A DNA stretch of 64,000 nt from Paludibacteraceae bacterium (GCA_017550335.1 JAFZPM010000049.1:1-64000); one strand, 5' to 3'. Positions 8,289 to 17,092 are shown, counted from the stretch's first letter. The notes: generated from the letters alone by a model not told the origin. Made by a program: numbers and translations.

Positions 8289-9218
8289 ATGATAAAGCAT
8301 GCATTACACTATTTAATAAATGACAAGGCTCATTTTATGGATTCTTGTATAAAAAAAATAGCTTTTTTTCTTCCTGATAAAATATATATTTCTCTACGAT
8401 ATAGATTTTATATGGGCACATGGATTAATTGGAAAAAACCTAAGACATTTACAGAGAAAATCAATTGGCTGAAAATATACAATCGCCAACCCCAATTCAC
8501 ACAAATGGTTGACAAATACGCTGTAAAAGATTACGTTTCAAACATAATTGGAGAAGATTATATAATACCCACATTAGGTGTTTGGAATTCTATTGAAGAG
8601 GTAGATTTTTCATCTTTACCAGAACAATTCGTAATGAAAACGACTCATGGAGGGGGAAGTTGTGGTATCATTGTTTGCAAGGCAAAATCTAGACTTAATT
8701 ATATAGATGTTAGAAACAAAATAAAAAAAGCTCTCAAGATTGATATTTACCGAGAATACAGAGAGTGGCCATATAAAAACGTTAAGAAACGTATTCTTGT
8801 GGAAAAATATATGGTTCCAAAAAAAATGCAAAATAACCCCTTGTACGATCTGACTGATTATAAATTTTATTGTTTCAATGGGGAACCCATATATTGTCAG
8901 GTTATTCGTAACCGAAATGAGGAAGAAACTATAGACTTTTATGACATGGATTGGAATCATCAAGTTTTCGTTGGTTTGAATCCCAATGTTTGTAATGGCA
9001 AAACTAATGTTGATAAGCCATTACAACTAGAAAAAATGAAGGATATCTGCCGTAAATTATCTAAAAGCATTCCATTTGTACGAATAGATCTATATAATAT
9101 TGATAACAATATATACTTTGGAGAGATAACATTTTTCCCAGCTTCAGGGTTTGGGGCATTCTCTCCTAATGAATGGAATAAGAAATTAGGAGATTTAATA
9201 GACTTAGAAAGCAAATAG
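8289..9218 (+). CDS. TupA-like ATP-grasp protein of the polysaccharide cluster
   Basis: A 309-aa protein of the TupA-like ATP-grasp type that is common in capsule clusters. The N-terminal part has the characteristic ..NWKKPKTFTEKINWLKIYNR, then VMKTTHGGG (nucleotide-binding loop), KRILVEKYM, DLTDYKFYCFNGEP and VRIDLYNIDNNIYFGEITFFPASG. The family is thought to attach amino acids or other acids to glycans, but the substrate is unknown here. I chose the ATG at 8289; an in-frame TTG at 8274 would add five residues. It lies between the flippase and the polymerase. Confidence 0.8.
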   Translation: MIKHALHYLINDKAHFMDSCIKKIAFFLPDKIYISLRYRFYMGTWINWKKPKTFTEKINWLKIYNRQPQFTQMVDKYAVKDYVSNIIGEDYIIPTLGVWNSIEEVDFSSLPEQFVMKTTHGGGSCGIIVCKAKSRLNYIDVRNKIKKALKIDIYREYREWPYKNVKKRILVEKYMVPKKMQNNPLYDLTDYKFYCFNGEPIYCQVIRNRNEEETIDFYDMDWNHQVFVGLNPNVCNGKTNVDKPLQLEKMKDICRKLSKSIPFVRIDLYNIDNNIYFGEITFFPASGFGAFSPNEWNKKLGDLIDLESK

Positions 9219-9252
9219 ACACATCTGAATGTATTAATCTAATCGAAGTACA

Positions 9253-10344
9253 ATGAATGAATATTTGCCCGATTATCGGTTTGTTGTAATCAACATTATA
9301 ATAATGATGGTTCAATTTGTAACTTATAAGGATGAGTACCGTTATAGAACTTCATATATATCAGACAATTATTTTTATATTGCACTTTCATTGATGGCTT
9401 ATTCTGTATTTGCATTTGCAGAACTTGACACCTATTCATACCACCGAATTTATGATGAAATGCGTTACACGCATTCTAAAATACATGTTGAGTCATTTTA
9501 TTTTTGGTTAGCACAAAACATCACCAATTATTATCTATGGAGATTTATTATTTGGGGATTAGCCACTTTCTTCCTAATCAAGTCTCTAAAATGCTTTGAA
9601 ATTGATTCCAACACAGCAGGTCTTATTATTCCTATATTCATTTATTATCAATTTGCATTAACAAGAGGATCTTTAGGTCTTTCCCTCATGTTATTTGCAT
9701 TAGCATATACAGGGAATCGCCCTACTAATCATAAATATTGGTTAATTAGCATTATTGCGTTAATAATATGCGTACAATTACATAGAAGTATAATTGTTTT
9801 TATGTTGTTGATACCTGTAGCATATTTTATTCCCTTCTCAAAGAAATTTATTTGGATTAGTATTTTATTATTCCCTTTCTTATACAAAATAATATCTATC
9901 GTTCCTTCTCTTTTAATAGAATCAATTGCATTCTCTGAGGATGTGAAATCAATGGGTGAACTATATTTGGGTCAAGATGCTTCAGAAATTAACACAAACG
10001 GGTTACTGAGAATTATATATAATTTATCAGGAGTCTTATTAACTCTAACATTAACAACAAAGTACATGATTGAGCAACGGGAAGAAATTTCTCCCTCTCT
10101 AATTTTTTTGCAAAAATATGGATTTATATTAGTATATATATCATTTCTTTTCTTGGGACAACCCATGGCCAATTTTATTTCTTCTCGTACATTACATGCG
10201 GCATCCTTCCCTTTGTTGATTACAACATGTTTCTACTATCAAAGTGTAGAAAGAACAAGAAGTAACAAATTGGCATTGTTTTTATTAGGTTCATATACAT
10301 TTTTATTCAACGTTTGCTACTATTTTTACTTATGGCATCATTAA
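9253..10344 (+). CDS. EpsG/Wzy-like polysaccharide polymerase
   Basis: A 363-aa polytopic membrane protein with about ten hydrophobic helices and low sequence complexity. The DTYSYHRIYDEM segment after the second helix and the ALTRGSLGLSLMLFALAY helix match the EpsG family, which polymerises or assembles exopolysaccharide repeat units. Its end overlaps the next glycosyltransferase by 13 nt, showing tight operon packing. Sequence identity among polymerases is low, so the assignment rests on topology, motif and position. Confidence 0.8.
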   Translation: MNEYLPDYRFVVINIIIMMVQFVTYKDEYRYRTSYISDNYFYIALSLMAYSVFAFAELDTYSYHRIYDEMRYTHSKIHVESFYFWLAQNITNYYLWRFIIWGLATFFLIKSLKCFEIDSNTAGLIIPIFIYYQFALTRGSLGLSLMLFALAYTGNRPTNHKYWLISIIALIICVQLHRSIIVFMLLIPVAYFIPFSKKFIWISILLFPFLYKIISIVPSLLIESIAFSEDVKSMGELYLGQDASEINTNGLLRIIYNLSGVLLTLTLTTKYMIEQREEISPSLIFLQKYGFILVYISFLFLGQPMANFISSRTLHAASFPLLITTCFYYQSVERTRSNKLALFLLGSYTFLFNVCYYFYLWHH

Positions 10345-11414
10345 ATAAAATTCTTCTATTTACTGATAGCCTTGGCGCAGGTGGTGCACAAAGGCAATTG
10401 GTGGGTTTAGCAATCATGCTCAAAGATATAGGATATAAGGTCAAGGTTGCAACTTATTACGACATAGATTTCTACAAACAAGCACTTGAAAATAATGGGG
10501 TATGTCATGAATTAATTCCCAATGCGGAGAACAAAAAAAAAAGAATATGGGCAGTTCGCAGATTCTTCATGAAAGAAAAACCAGATTGTATAATTGCATA
10601 TCAAGAAACACCATCTTTGATTGCATGTTTAACTCGTATACTAGGATGTAAATTTAAATTGATTGTAAGTGAACGTAATACAACTCAATCTATTGGCACA
10701 AATGAACGTATTCGCTTTTTTTTGTATAAATGGGTTGATTTAATCGTTCCTAATAGTTTTACACAAGAAAAATGGATAAAGTCTCATTATCCAAAATTGT
10801 CAAAAAAAATCTATACCATAATAAATTTTGTAGATTTAGACAAGTTTTATTATGTGGAACACGAAAGAAGATCTGTTCCAGAAATTTTGATTGTAGCAAC
10901 GATTTGGCCATCTAAAAATACATTAGGGTTGATTGAAGCAATATCGCTCCTCAAAAAGAAAAGTATTAAATGTCATTTCTCTTGGTATGGAATCGAAAAT
11001 AAATACCAAGATTATCTCGGAAAGTGTTATCAATTAATAAAAACGTATAATGTTCAAGATTATATATCACTCTTTCCAAAGACAAAGGATATTCATTTAA
11101 AATACCAAGAAGCTGATTATTTTTGTCTCCCGTCATTCTATGAGGGAACACCTAACGTTATATGTGAAGCCATTTCTACTGGTGTTCCTGTAATATGTAG
11201 TGATGTTTGTGACAATCATCTTTATGTAAAAGAAGGATTTAATGGCATTTTATTCAATCCCAATAATATTCTAGATATCACAGAAAAAATTGAATTAATA
11301 TTACAATTAGATGAAACCCACTATAAAACATACAGGAATAATTGTAGAGGTCTTGCAGAACGGCTTTTAAATAAAGAACTTTTCATCAAAAGATATACTA
11401 ATATAATAGAATGA
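10332..11414 (+). CDS. GT4 family glycosyltransferase
   Basis: A 360-aa GT-B fold enzyme. The N-terminal DSLGAGGAQRQL is the acceptor-side glycine loop; the C-terminal FYEGTPNVICEAISTGVPVICSDV carries the E-x7-E motif that binds the sugar nucleotide in GT4. The ATG at 10332 is preferred over an upstream TTG at 10314. The stop overlaps the next start as ATGA. It acts at the cytoplasmic membrane on lipid-linked repeat units; donor and acceptor are unknown. Confidence 0.88.
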   Translation: MASLNKILLFTDSLGAGGAQRQLVGLAIMLKDIGYKVKVATYYDIDFYKQALENNGVCHELIPNAENKKKRIWAVRRFFMKEKPDCIIAYQETPSLIACLTRILGCKFKLIVSERNTTQSIGTNERIRFFLYKWVDLIVPNSFTQEKWIKSHYPKLSKKIYTIINFVDLDKFYYVEHERRSVPEILIVATIWPSKNTLGLIEAISLLKKKSIKCHFSWYGIENKYQDYLGKCYQLIKTYNVQDYISLFPKTKDIHLKYQEADYFCLPSFYEGTPNVICEAISTGVPVICSDVCDNHLYVKEGFNGILFNPNNILDITEKIELILQLDETHYKTYRNNCRGLAERLLNKELFIKRYTNIIE

Positions 11415-12523
11415 AAGTATTATTTTGCTCTCCATATCTTAATTCGCACAATGTTATAAAAGGTGGTATAAACACCTGGGGAAATTATGTTTTTAGTTAT
11501 TGGAAAGAATATGGCATGGATGATGTTGAACTAATTCCAATATCATTTGACCGCTATAGTAGGGATGTGGGTGAAGTAACAAATGATTTTATTTCTCGAA
11601 TAATAAGCGCTATAAGAGAATTAAAATCATCATTTATACTCGCAATAAAAACAATGAAACAAGAACATCCTGATGTGATTCATTTATGTACAAGTGCATC
11701 TTTATCTCTATTTAAGGATATTATACTCATCTATATAGCTAAAAAAAACAATATAAAAACAGTTCTTCATTTTCATTTCGGAAGAATCCCCGAGTTACAA
11801 AAACAAAATAATTGGGAATGGAAGTTGTTGCTTATAATAGCCAAAAAGGTTGATGTTCCAATTGTAATGGATGGAAAATCCTTAGACGCATTAAAAAAAC
11901 AGGGTGTTAAGAATGTGGCCTATCTACCCAATCCACTTTCAGAGAACGTTCTAAAATATTGTGATAAAAACCATAATATTAATAGAATTCCAAATCAATT
12001 ATTGTTCGTTGGGCATGTGCTAAAATCAAAAGGTGTAATTGAATTAGTCGAAGGATGCATGAACATACCCAATGTCACACTTCATATAGTCGGGAAATAC
12101 ACAGAAGATATTAGACAAAGTATAGAAACAATAGCAAAAAGACGAAATAATGGCAACTGGGTAAAATTTTTTGGTGAAATACCTCATGAAGAAGTTTTAC
12201 AGCAATTTTTTACTGCAGATATATTTGTGTTTCCGAGCTACACAGAGGGATTTCCCAATGTCATACTAGAAGCCATGGCTTGTGGATGTCCTATAGTCTC
12301 ATCTAACGTAGGAGCAATTCCTGAAATGTTAAATATTAATCATAATAATGCATGTGGCATATGTTTTCCTCCTCAAAACGCAGAATTTGTAAAAAATAGT
12401 GTAAACAGAATATTAAACGACGAAATCCAAAAAAGGGAGTTTTCCGAAAATGCAAAACATAGAGTTAGGGAGGAATATACAATGTCAAAAATATGGAATC
12501 AACTAACTAAAATATGGTCATGA
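11411..12523 (+). CDS. GT4 family glycosyltransferase
   Basis: A 370-aa GT-B enzyme beginning in a 4-nt ATGA overlap with the preceding gene. KGGINTWGNYV matches the N-terminal acceptor loop and YTEGFPNVILEAMACGCPIVSS the E-x7-E donor-binding motif. It is the last gene of the AT-rich capsule block; a 232-bp AT-rich spacer with no clear feature follows, then the base composition changes. Confidence 0.88.
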   Translation: MKVLFCSPYLNSHNVIKGGINTWGNYVFSYWKEYGMDDVELIPISFDRYSRDVGEVTNDFISRIISAIRELKSSFILAIKTMKQEHPDVIHLCTSASLSLFKDIILIYIAKKNNIKTVLHFHFGRIPELQKQNNWEWKLLLIIAKKVDVPIVMDGKSLDALKKQGVKNVAYLPNPLSENVLKYCDKNHNINRIPNQLLFVGHVLKSKGVIELVEGCMNIPNVTLHIVGKYTEDIRQSIETIAKRRNNGNWVKFFGEIPHEEVLQQFFTADIFVFPSYTEGFPNVILEAMACGCPIVSSNVGAIPEMLNINHNNACGICFPPQNAEFVKNSVNRILNDEIQKREFSENAKHRVREEYTMSKIWNQLTKIWS

Positions 12524-12755
12524 ATTATTTGACCCCACATAAGAAAAGAATAAATCGAAAAAATACAATGTATTTATGTTTGCAAGAAAAGTAAATAAAT
12601 CGTACGTTTGCAGAGATAAGTGTATAATGTGTCACCCAAATATCAATTGAAGTATAATCAGGATAAAAATGCAGAAGAAATCTGCACGGATGGATAAAAA
12701 ATGTCAAAAAATTAACCGAATTGAGGATGTAAGCCGTTAATGTGTAAAGTTTCAT

Positions 12756-13523
12756 ATGGCAAAGAAGATATCGATCATCACCACGTCGTATAACAGTGGC
12801 GAGACCATACGGGACACGTTGGAGAGCGTGCTCAGACAGACCTTCCGGGACTACGAGCTGATCGTCAAGGATGGAGGTTCGACAGACGACACCCTCGCCA
12901 TCTGCCGGGAGTATGAGCCCCGCTTCGGCGGCAGACTCATCATCGTCTCCGAACCCGACAAGGGCATCTACGACGCCATGAACACGGGCCTCGCCATCGC
13001 GACGGGCGACATCATCGGCATCCTCAACTCAGACGACTACTACACCGCGGACAACGTCCTCCAAATGGTCGCCGACACCATGCGCGACCCTATGCTCGAC
13101 GCTGTCTATGGCGACGTGCACTACGTGTCGCCCGAAAACCTCGAACGCTGCGTCCGATACTACTCCTCGAAGGTCTTCCGCCCTTCCCTGATGCGCTTCG
13201 GCTTCATGCCCGCACACCCTTCCTTCTACTGCCGCAAAAGCGTCTACGACCGCTACGGCACCTTCGACAAGCGCTACCGCATCGCGGCGGACTTCGACCT
13301 GCTCCTCCGCTTCATCTACCTCGGTAAGATCAAGACCAAATACCTGCCCCTGGACTTCGTCACCATGCGCACGGGCGGCATCTCCACCTCCGGCCTCCGC
13401 AGCCACCTCAAGGTGCTCAAGGAACACCACACCTCCCTCAAACGCAACGGCGTCAAATCCGACTACTTCACCTCGGCGTGCAGGTTCCTGTACAAGCTGA
13501 AGGAGTTGAGGATCAAGCCGTGA
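12756..13523 (+). CDS. GT2 family (WcaA-like) glycosyltransferase
   Basis: A 255-aa GT-A fold enzyme: KISIITTSYNSG at the start, VKDGGSTDDT, SEPDKGIYDAMNTG and the metal-binding NSDDYY near residue 95, the arrangement seen in colanic-acid-type GT2 enzymes. Codon use is GC-rich, unlike the cluster before it, so this gene belongs to the resident genome rather than the AT-rich block. It probably adds a sugar to a lipid-linked intermediate. Confidence 0.88.
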   Translation: MAKKISIITTSYNSGETIRDTLESVLRQTFRDYELIVKDGGSTDDTLAICREYEPRFGGRLIIVSEPDKGIYDAMNTGLAIATGDIIGILNSDDYYTADNVLQMVADTMRDPMLDAVYGDVHYVSPENLERCVRYYSSKVFRPSLMRFGFMPAHPSFYCRKSVYDRYGTFDKRYRIAADFDLLLRFIYLGKIKTKYLPLDFVTMRTGGISTSGLRSHLKVLKEHHTSLKRNGVKSDYFTSACRFLYKLKELRIKP

Positions 13524-13782
13524 GAGAATTAAGAATTTTAAATTTTGAATTTTGAATTTTGACGTTAAGAAACGTCAGTTCAACGAAGGCAATTTTTGGG
13601 AATGCGTATCCCCACATGATGCGCACAACCCAGCTCTGAAAGAGCGCAACACATATAGCCTAGGGCAACACCCTAGGGGAATTAAGAATTTTGAATTATG
13701 AATTTTGAATTTTGAAACGTCAGTTCGACGAAGTCAATTAAGAAAGCCTGAATAGGAGGCGATGAGCTAATTAACCAAACGG
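13524..13782. repeat. Repeat-rich spacer with AT runs, CGTCAGTTC motifs and a hairpin module
   Basis: The spacer mixes AT-rich runs of the GAATTTTGAATTATG type with two copies of a motif centred on GTCAGTTCGACGAAGTCAAT (13570-13596 and 13714-13740) and a structured module: GCTCT-GAA-AGAGC at 13633-13645 and CCTAGGG-CAACA-CCCTAGG at 13659-13677. No coding frame stands out. Related material lies at 14636-14900 and 16078-16135. Confidence 0.6.
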
Positions 13783-13819
13783 AAAAAGCAGCGAACGATC
13801 ACATTTCGCTGCTTTTTTT
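13783..13819 (-). terminator. Strong bidirectional intrinsic terminator
   Basis: AAAAAGCAGCGAA (13783-13795) pairs perfectly over 13 bp with TTCGCTGCTTTTT (13805-13817) around a 9-nt loop, with T tracts on both strands. It lies 17 bp beyond the stop of the minus-strand Rpn relic and also faces plus-strand transcription from the GT2 gene. Confidence 0.85.
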
Positions 13820-13835
13820 ATCTCGTTGGGAGGGA

Positions 13836-14165
13836 TCACAGATTATCTATTTCTGATTCCGGTAGATGTGTGATTTTCGAAATGACATCTGTCGGGATTT
13901 TATTTTGTTTCATCTCCTTGGCAATGCGGATGGATTCTTGCTGAACACCCTGTTGCATACCTTGTGCAATACCTTTCCGCATACCGTCCGCCATGCCACG
14001 CTCATAGCCTTGCTTCTCCATGTCGATCTCGTCGGCAAGGAGCTTCATGCTGGCCTCGTACTGGTCATACTCCTTCTCGCTGAGGGCTCCCACCTCGGCG
14101 CGCTTGATGAGCTGCCGAAGTCCTTCGTCAGCCCGCTCATATACAGATGGGTCTATAAATTCCAT
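13836..14165 (-). pseudogene. C-terminal relic of Rpn-family nuclease/transposase, copy 1
   Basis: The frame encodes 109 aa matching only the C-terminal part of Rpn proteins: DEGLRQLIKRAEVGALSEKEYDQYEASM, a YERGMADG linker, a short GMQQG-type repeat tail and a distinct ending KITHLPESEIDNL. The PD-(D/E)XK nuclease domain is absent. Positions 13979-14170 repeat 14360-14551 with only two visible differences in 192 bp, so the two copies arose by a recent tandem duplication. Confidence 0.75.
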
Positions 14166-14180
14166 ATTGCATCAGAATGA

Positions 14181-14624
14181 TCACAGATTATCAATCTCCT
14201 CCTTCGTCAGATGTGTCACCTCCATGATGACCTCCACTGGCATCTTGTTCTGTTTCATCTCTTTGGCGACTTGGGCGATGCCTTGCTGCACACCTTGGGC
14301 GATACCTTGTTGCATACCTTGGGCGATACCTTGCTGCATACCTTGGGCGATACCTTGCTGCATACCGTCCGCCATGCCACGCTCGTAGCCTTGCTTCTCC
14401 ATGTCGATCTCGTCGGCAAGGAGCTTCATGCTGGCCTCGTACTGGTCATACTCCTTCTCGCTGAGGGCTCCCACCTCGGCGCGCTTGATGAGCTGTCGAA
14501 GTCCTTCGTCAGCCCGCTCATATACAGATGGGTCTATAAATTCCATATTGCCTAGGTTTTTGAAAAAATAAATCCATATGTTCCGCGTCGTGATATCTTT
14601 CCTATCAAACTCGAAATGTGGCAA
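14181..14624 (-). pseudogene. C-terminal relic of Rpn-family nuclease/transposase, copy 2
   Basis: 147 aa from a TTG, starting LPHFEFDR-like and WIYFFKNLGNMEF, which is the segment just after the nuclease core in full-length Rpn proteins. The tail has four tandem 8-residue units of the type GMQQGIAQ (24-bp DNA repeat at about 14281-14360), against one or two in copy 1, showing repeat-number variation. The nuclease domain is missing. A TATCTTTG box at 14622-14629 overlaps the apparent start, so the fragment could still be transcribed. Confidence 0.75.
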
Positions 14625-14940
14625 AGATAGGAATTTAATTAAGAATTTTGAATTATAAATTAAGAAACGATAGCTCGCCGTAGTTAATTAATAGTTAAGA
14701 GCAAGTGGCAGATGGTCTAATTGCCCCAAGCCCTGGAAGGGCGACATCCCCCAGGCAGGGGTGTGAACCCCTGTTAGACAAAGGGTGGGCGACAGAGAGT
14801 CCCGAAGGGACGACACTTGATAATTAGGAATTATGAATTTTGAATTAAGAATTTTCAGTTCGACGAAGTCAATTATGAAACGGTAGTTCGACAACACCCC
14901 GACAACCCACCCCCGCATATTGAAAAAAACCGCCGATAAA
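14625..14940. repeat. Repeat-rich spacer with three small perfect hairpins
   Basis: The spacer carries GCCCT-GGA-AGGGC (14730-14742), CAGGGGT-GTGA-ACCCCTG (14756-14773) and GTCCC-GAA-GGGAC (14799-14811). Two of them are followed by GACGACA or CGACA, echoing GCGCAACA after the hairpin at 13633. AT-rich GAATTTTGAATTA runs and partial GTTCGACGAAGTCAAT motifs flank them. A 76-codon open frame on the minus strand here is not credible as a gene. Confidence 0.6.
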
Positions 14941-14971
14941 TTGACAAATAAAAAAACATTTCCTATATTTG
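14941..14971 (+). promoter_or_regulatory. Bacteroidota-type promoter of the second epimerase gene
   Basis: TTG(ACA) at 14941 followed after 20 bp by the -7 box TATATTTG at 14964-14971, about 85 bp upstream of the epimerase ATG. Box sequence and spacing fit the primary sigma factor of Bacteroidota. Confidence 0.7.
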
Positions 14972-15056
14972 TACCGAATGATGTTTGGCGTTTACCCCAA
15001 ACAATCTATCTACGATTTTAACCTGAATTATTAACTTTTAAACCAATTGATTGTAT

Positions 15057-16073
15057 ATGAAAATCTTAGTGACAGGTTCGGCGGGATTCATAGGGTACCA
15101 CCTGACGAAACGTTTGCTGGAAGAGGGCCACGAAGTGGTCGGACTGGATAACCTGAATGAATATTACTCCGTATCGCTGAAGCGCGCGAGATTGGCCGAA
15201 TCTGGGGTGGTGGACCCGATGCTACCGTATGGCGTCCACATCTGCAGCGAGACCAAACCCAACTATAAGTTCGTCCGCATGGACCTCCAGGACCGGCAGC
15301 AACTGCCGAAACTATTCGTCCAGCACCACTTCGACTGCGTTGTCAACCTGGCCGCCCAATGCGGCGTGCGTTACTCCACCGAGAACCCGTTCGCCTACAT
15401 CGAGAGCAACCTGCTCGGTTTCGCCAACCTGCTCGAATGCTGCCGCCACAACAACGTCAGACACCTCGTCTACGCCTCCTCCTCCAGCGTCTACGGCGGT
15501 AACGCCAAGACCCCTTTCACGGAAGAGGATAGGGTGGACACCCCGGTCAGCCTCTATGCCGCCACGAAAAAGGCGGACGAGCTCATGGCCAGCTGCTACA
15601 GCAAACTCTACGACCTCGCCAGCACCGGCCTGCGATTCTTCACCGTCTACGGTCCGTGGGGTCGCCCGGACATGGCCCCGATGCTCTTCGCCGACGCCAT
15701 CCGCAGCGGCAAGGAGATAAAAGTGTTCAACCACGGCGACATGCTCCGCGACTTCACCTTCGTCGATGACATCGTCGAGGGCATCGTCCGAATCATGGGC
15801 AAAAGACCGAAACCCCAGGAAGACGGCAGACGCCATAAGATCTATAACATCGGCTGCTCCAACCCTGTACGCCTCATGGACTTCATCCAAGCCATGGAGA
15901 AACAGTTCGGCAAAGAGGCTAAGAAGGTTTTCCTCCCAATGCAACCCGGCGACGTCTACCAAACCTACGCGGACACCTCCGCACTCGAACGGGACTTCGA
16001 ATACAAACCGTCCACCGACCTCGAGGAGGGACTGCGCAGATTCGCGGAATGGTACGGGGGATACTATAAGTGA
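15057..16073 (+). CDS. UDP-glucuronate 4-epimerase (SDR), GC-rich paralog
   Basis: A 338-aa extended SDR with TGSAGFIG, NLAAQCGVRYS, ASSSSVYGG, Y-x3-K in SLYAATKK and RFFTVYGPWGRPDMAP, all marks of UDP-glucuronate 4-epimerases. It is a clear paralog of the product of 5897-6955 but uses GC-rich codons, so the two have different histories. I start at the ATG at 15057; a TTG two codons earlier is less likely. A promoter lies upstream and repeat DNA on both sides. It likely supplies UDP-GalA to the surface glycan pathway. Confidence 0.88.
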   Translation: MKILVTGSAGFIGYHLTKRLLEEGHEVVGLDNLNEYYSVSLKRARLAESGVVDPMLPYGVHICSETKPNYKFVRMDLQDRQQLPKLFVQHHFDCVVNLAAQCGVRYSTENPFAYIESNLLGFANLLECCRHNNVRHLVYASSSSVYGGNAKTPFTEEDRVDTPVSLYAATKKADELMASCYSKLYDLASTGLRFFTVYGPWGRPDMAPMLFADAIRSGKEIKVFNHGDMLRDFTFVDDIVEGIVRIMGKRPKPQEDGRRHKIYNIGCSNPVRLMDFIQAMEKQFGKEAKKVFLPMQPGDVYQTYADTSALERDFEYKPSTDLEEGLRRFAEWYGGYYK

Positions 16074-16077
16074 ATTA

Positions 16078-16140
16078 AGAATTATGAATTATGAATTAAG
16101 AATTATGAAACGTAGTTCGACGGGGTCAATCCTGACGTGT
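16078..16140. repeat. AT-rich run plus GTAGTTCGACGGGGTCAAT motif
   Basis: A short spacer with ATTATGAATTATGAATTAAG and a degenerate copy of the GTTCGACGAAGTCAAT motif seen in the 13.5-14.9 kb spacers. Confidence 0.5.
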
Positions 16141-16170
16141 CATAATTCGCAATGTTTTTTCATATTCTTT

Positions 16171-16201
16171 TTTGCTGTTAAGGTTTTTTGAGATAACTTT
16201 G
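16171..16201 (+). promoter_or_regulatory. Bacteroidota-type promoter upstream of lipoprotein gene
   Basis: TTTG at 16171-16174 and TAACTTTG at 16194-16201 with a 19-bp spacer, near-perfect -33/-7 boxes. The start codon at 16229 is 27 bp downstream, which argues against the upstream TTG at 16172. Confidence 0.75.
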
Positions 16202-16228
16202 CTAGCCAAAACAAATGGATTGGAGATA

Positions 16229-17026
16229 ATGAACGGACGGTTTCTTACATTGGGGGTAGCATTGGCCACATCTCTGATTTCCTGCCAAAAACCGGCGGAA
16301 TACGTGGAGAAGGTCTATCCCATACAAGAGGAGGTGGAACTTAAAATGGCGGGCAAGTGGGAGATCGCCACAGTGGACAACGTGCCGGTGCTGACCAACG
16401 AGAAGCAGGTCGTCACCTACCAAGAGGGGTGGACCGCCTTCCGCAGCGCCTCAGACTCCGCGCAAAAGCCTAGCTGGATGGAGCGTGAACCGATGTCCTG
16501 CTCCATCTACGGCAACGACATCACGGAAAACATCAACACCGCCCAGCCGGCCTTCCTCAAAGTGACCTCAAACGTCGAGACCATCACCGAGGAGCAGATG
16601 ACCGCCAACGTGAAGCAGATTCACTCCTCCTCAGACACGGCTCAAAGCCATTTCATCGTATACAGGAAGATCGACAAAGACTTCAGCAAGGATATCGTCG
16701 GCCTCTGGGAGGGTAAGCTGGCCTTACCGGGCATCCCGGGCGTCACGGACCACCGTTGGGACTTCCGTGAAGACGGAACATTCCTCAGCTTCGACCGCGA
16801 CACAATCAACGACGAATGGGTGGTGAACCATACCACCACCAACCAATACATGGTCGACGGGACATGGCTCGCCATGCGCAAACAGGCCCTGGATCCCGTA
16901 AGAGACTCCCGCGAATGCTGGGATATCTCCGTCGAGGGAGACAAGATGTACTGGAGCGCCCTGCGCGCCGATAGCGTCGGCCAGCGCCACGAAGACCAGA
17001 TGGAACTGACCCGCATCGTCGAATAG
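16229..17026 (+). CDS. Lipoprotein of unknown function (lipocalin-like repeats)
   Basis: 265 aa beginning with a lipoprotein signal peptide (MNGRFLTLGVALATSLISC, lipobox LISC). Two segments look like related beta-rich units: MAGKWEIATVDNVPV and IVGLWEGKLALPG ... WDFREDGTFLSFD, resembling the lipocalin-like folds common in Bacteroidales lipoproteins. It would be anchored to the outer membrane or periplasmic face. It precedes the glycan-modification genes but its link to them is unproven. I do not recognise a specific family. Confidence 0.7.
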   Translation: MNGRFLTLGVALATSLISCQKPAEYVEKVYPIQEEVELKMAGKWEIATVDNVPVLTNEKQVVTYQEGWTAFRSASDSAQKPSWMEREPMSCSIYGNDITENINTAQPAFLKVTSNVETITEEQMTANVKQIHSSSDTAQSHFIVYRKIDKDFSKDIVGLWEGKLALPGIPGVTDHRWDFREDGTFLSFDRDTINDEWVVNHTTTNQYMVDGTWLAMRKQALDPVRDSRECWDISVEGDKMYWSALRADSVGQRHEDQMELTRIVE

Positions 17027-17092
17027 GGGACAACCAAGGGTACAGACCACCTCTTCTTCGGGAGAGGAACTTTTAGAGGTATATTTTATATA

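Noticed and set aside
12525..12755. 76-codon minus-strand frame in the AT-rich spacer
   Set aside because: Low-complexity composition, no family resemblance and no promoter; it lies in a compositional boundary.
14688..14918. 76-codon minus-strand frame across the hairpin module
   Set aside because: Its residues come from the palindromic repeats themselves; such translations appear wherever this repeat type occurs and do not indicate a gene.
15312..15962. 216-codon minus-strand frame opposite the second epimerase
   Set aside because: Antisense shadow of a strong coding gene in GC-rich DNA; valine/glutamate-rich with no family match.
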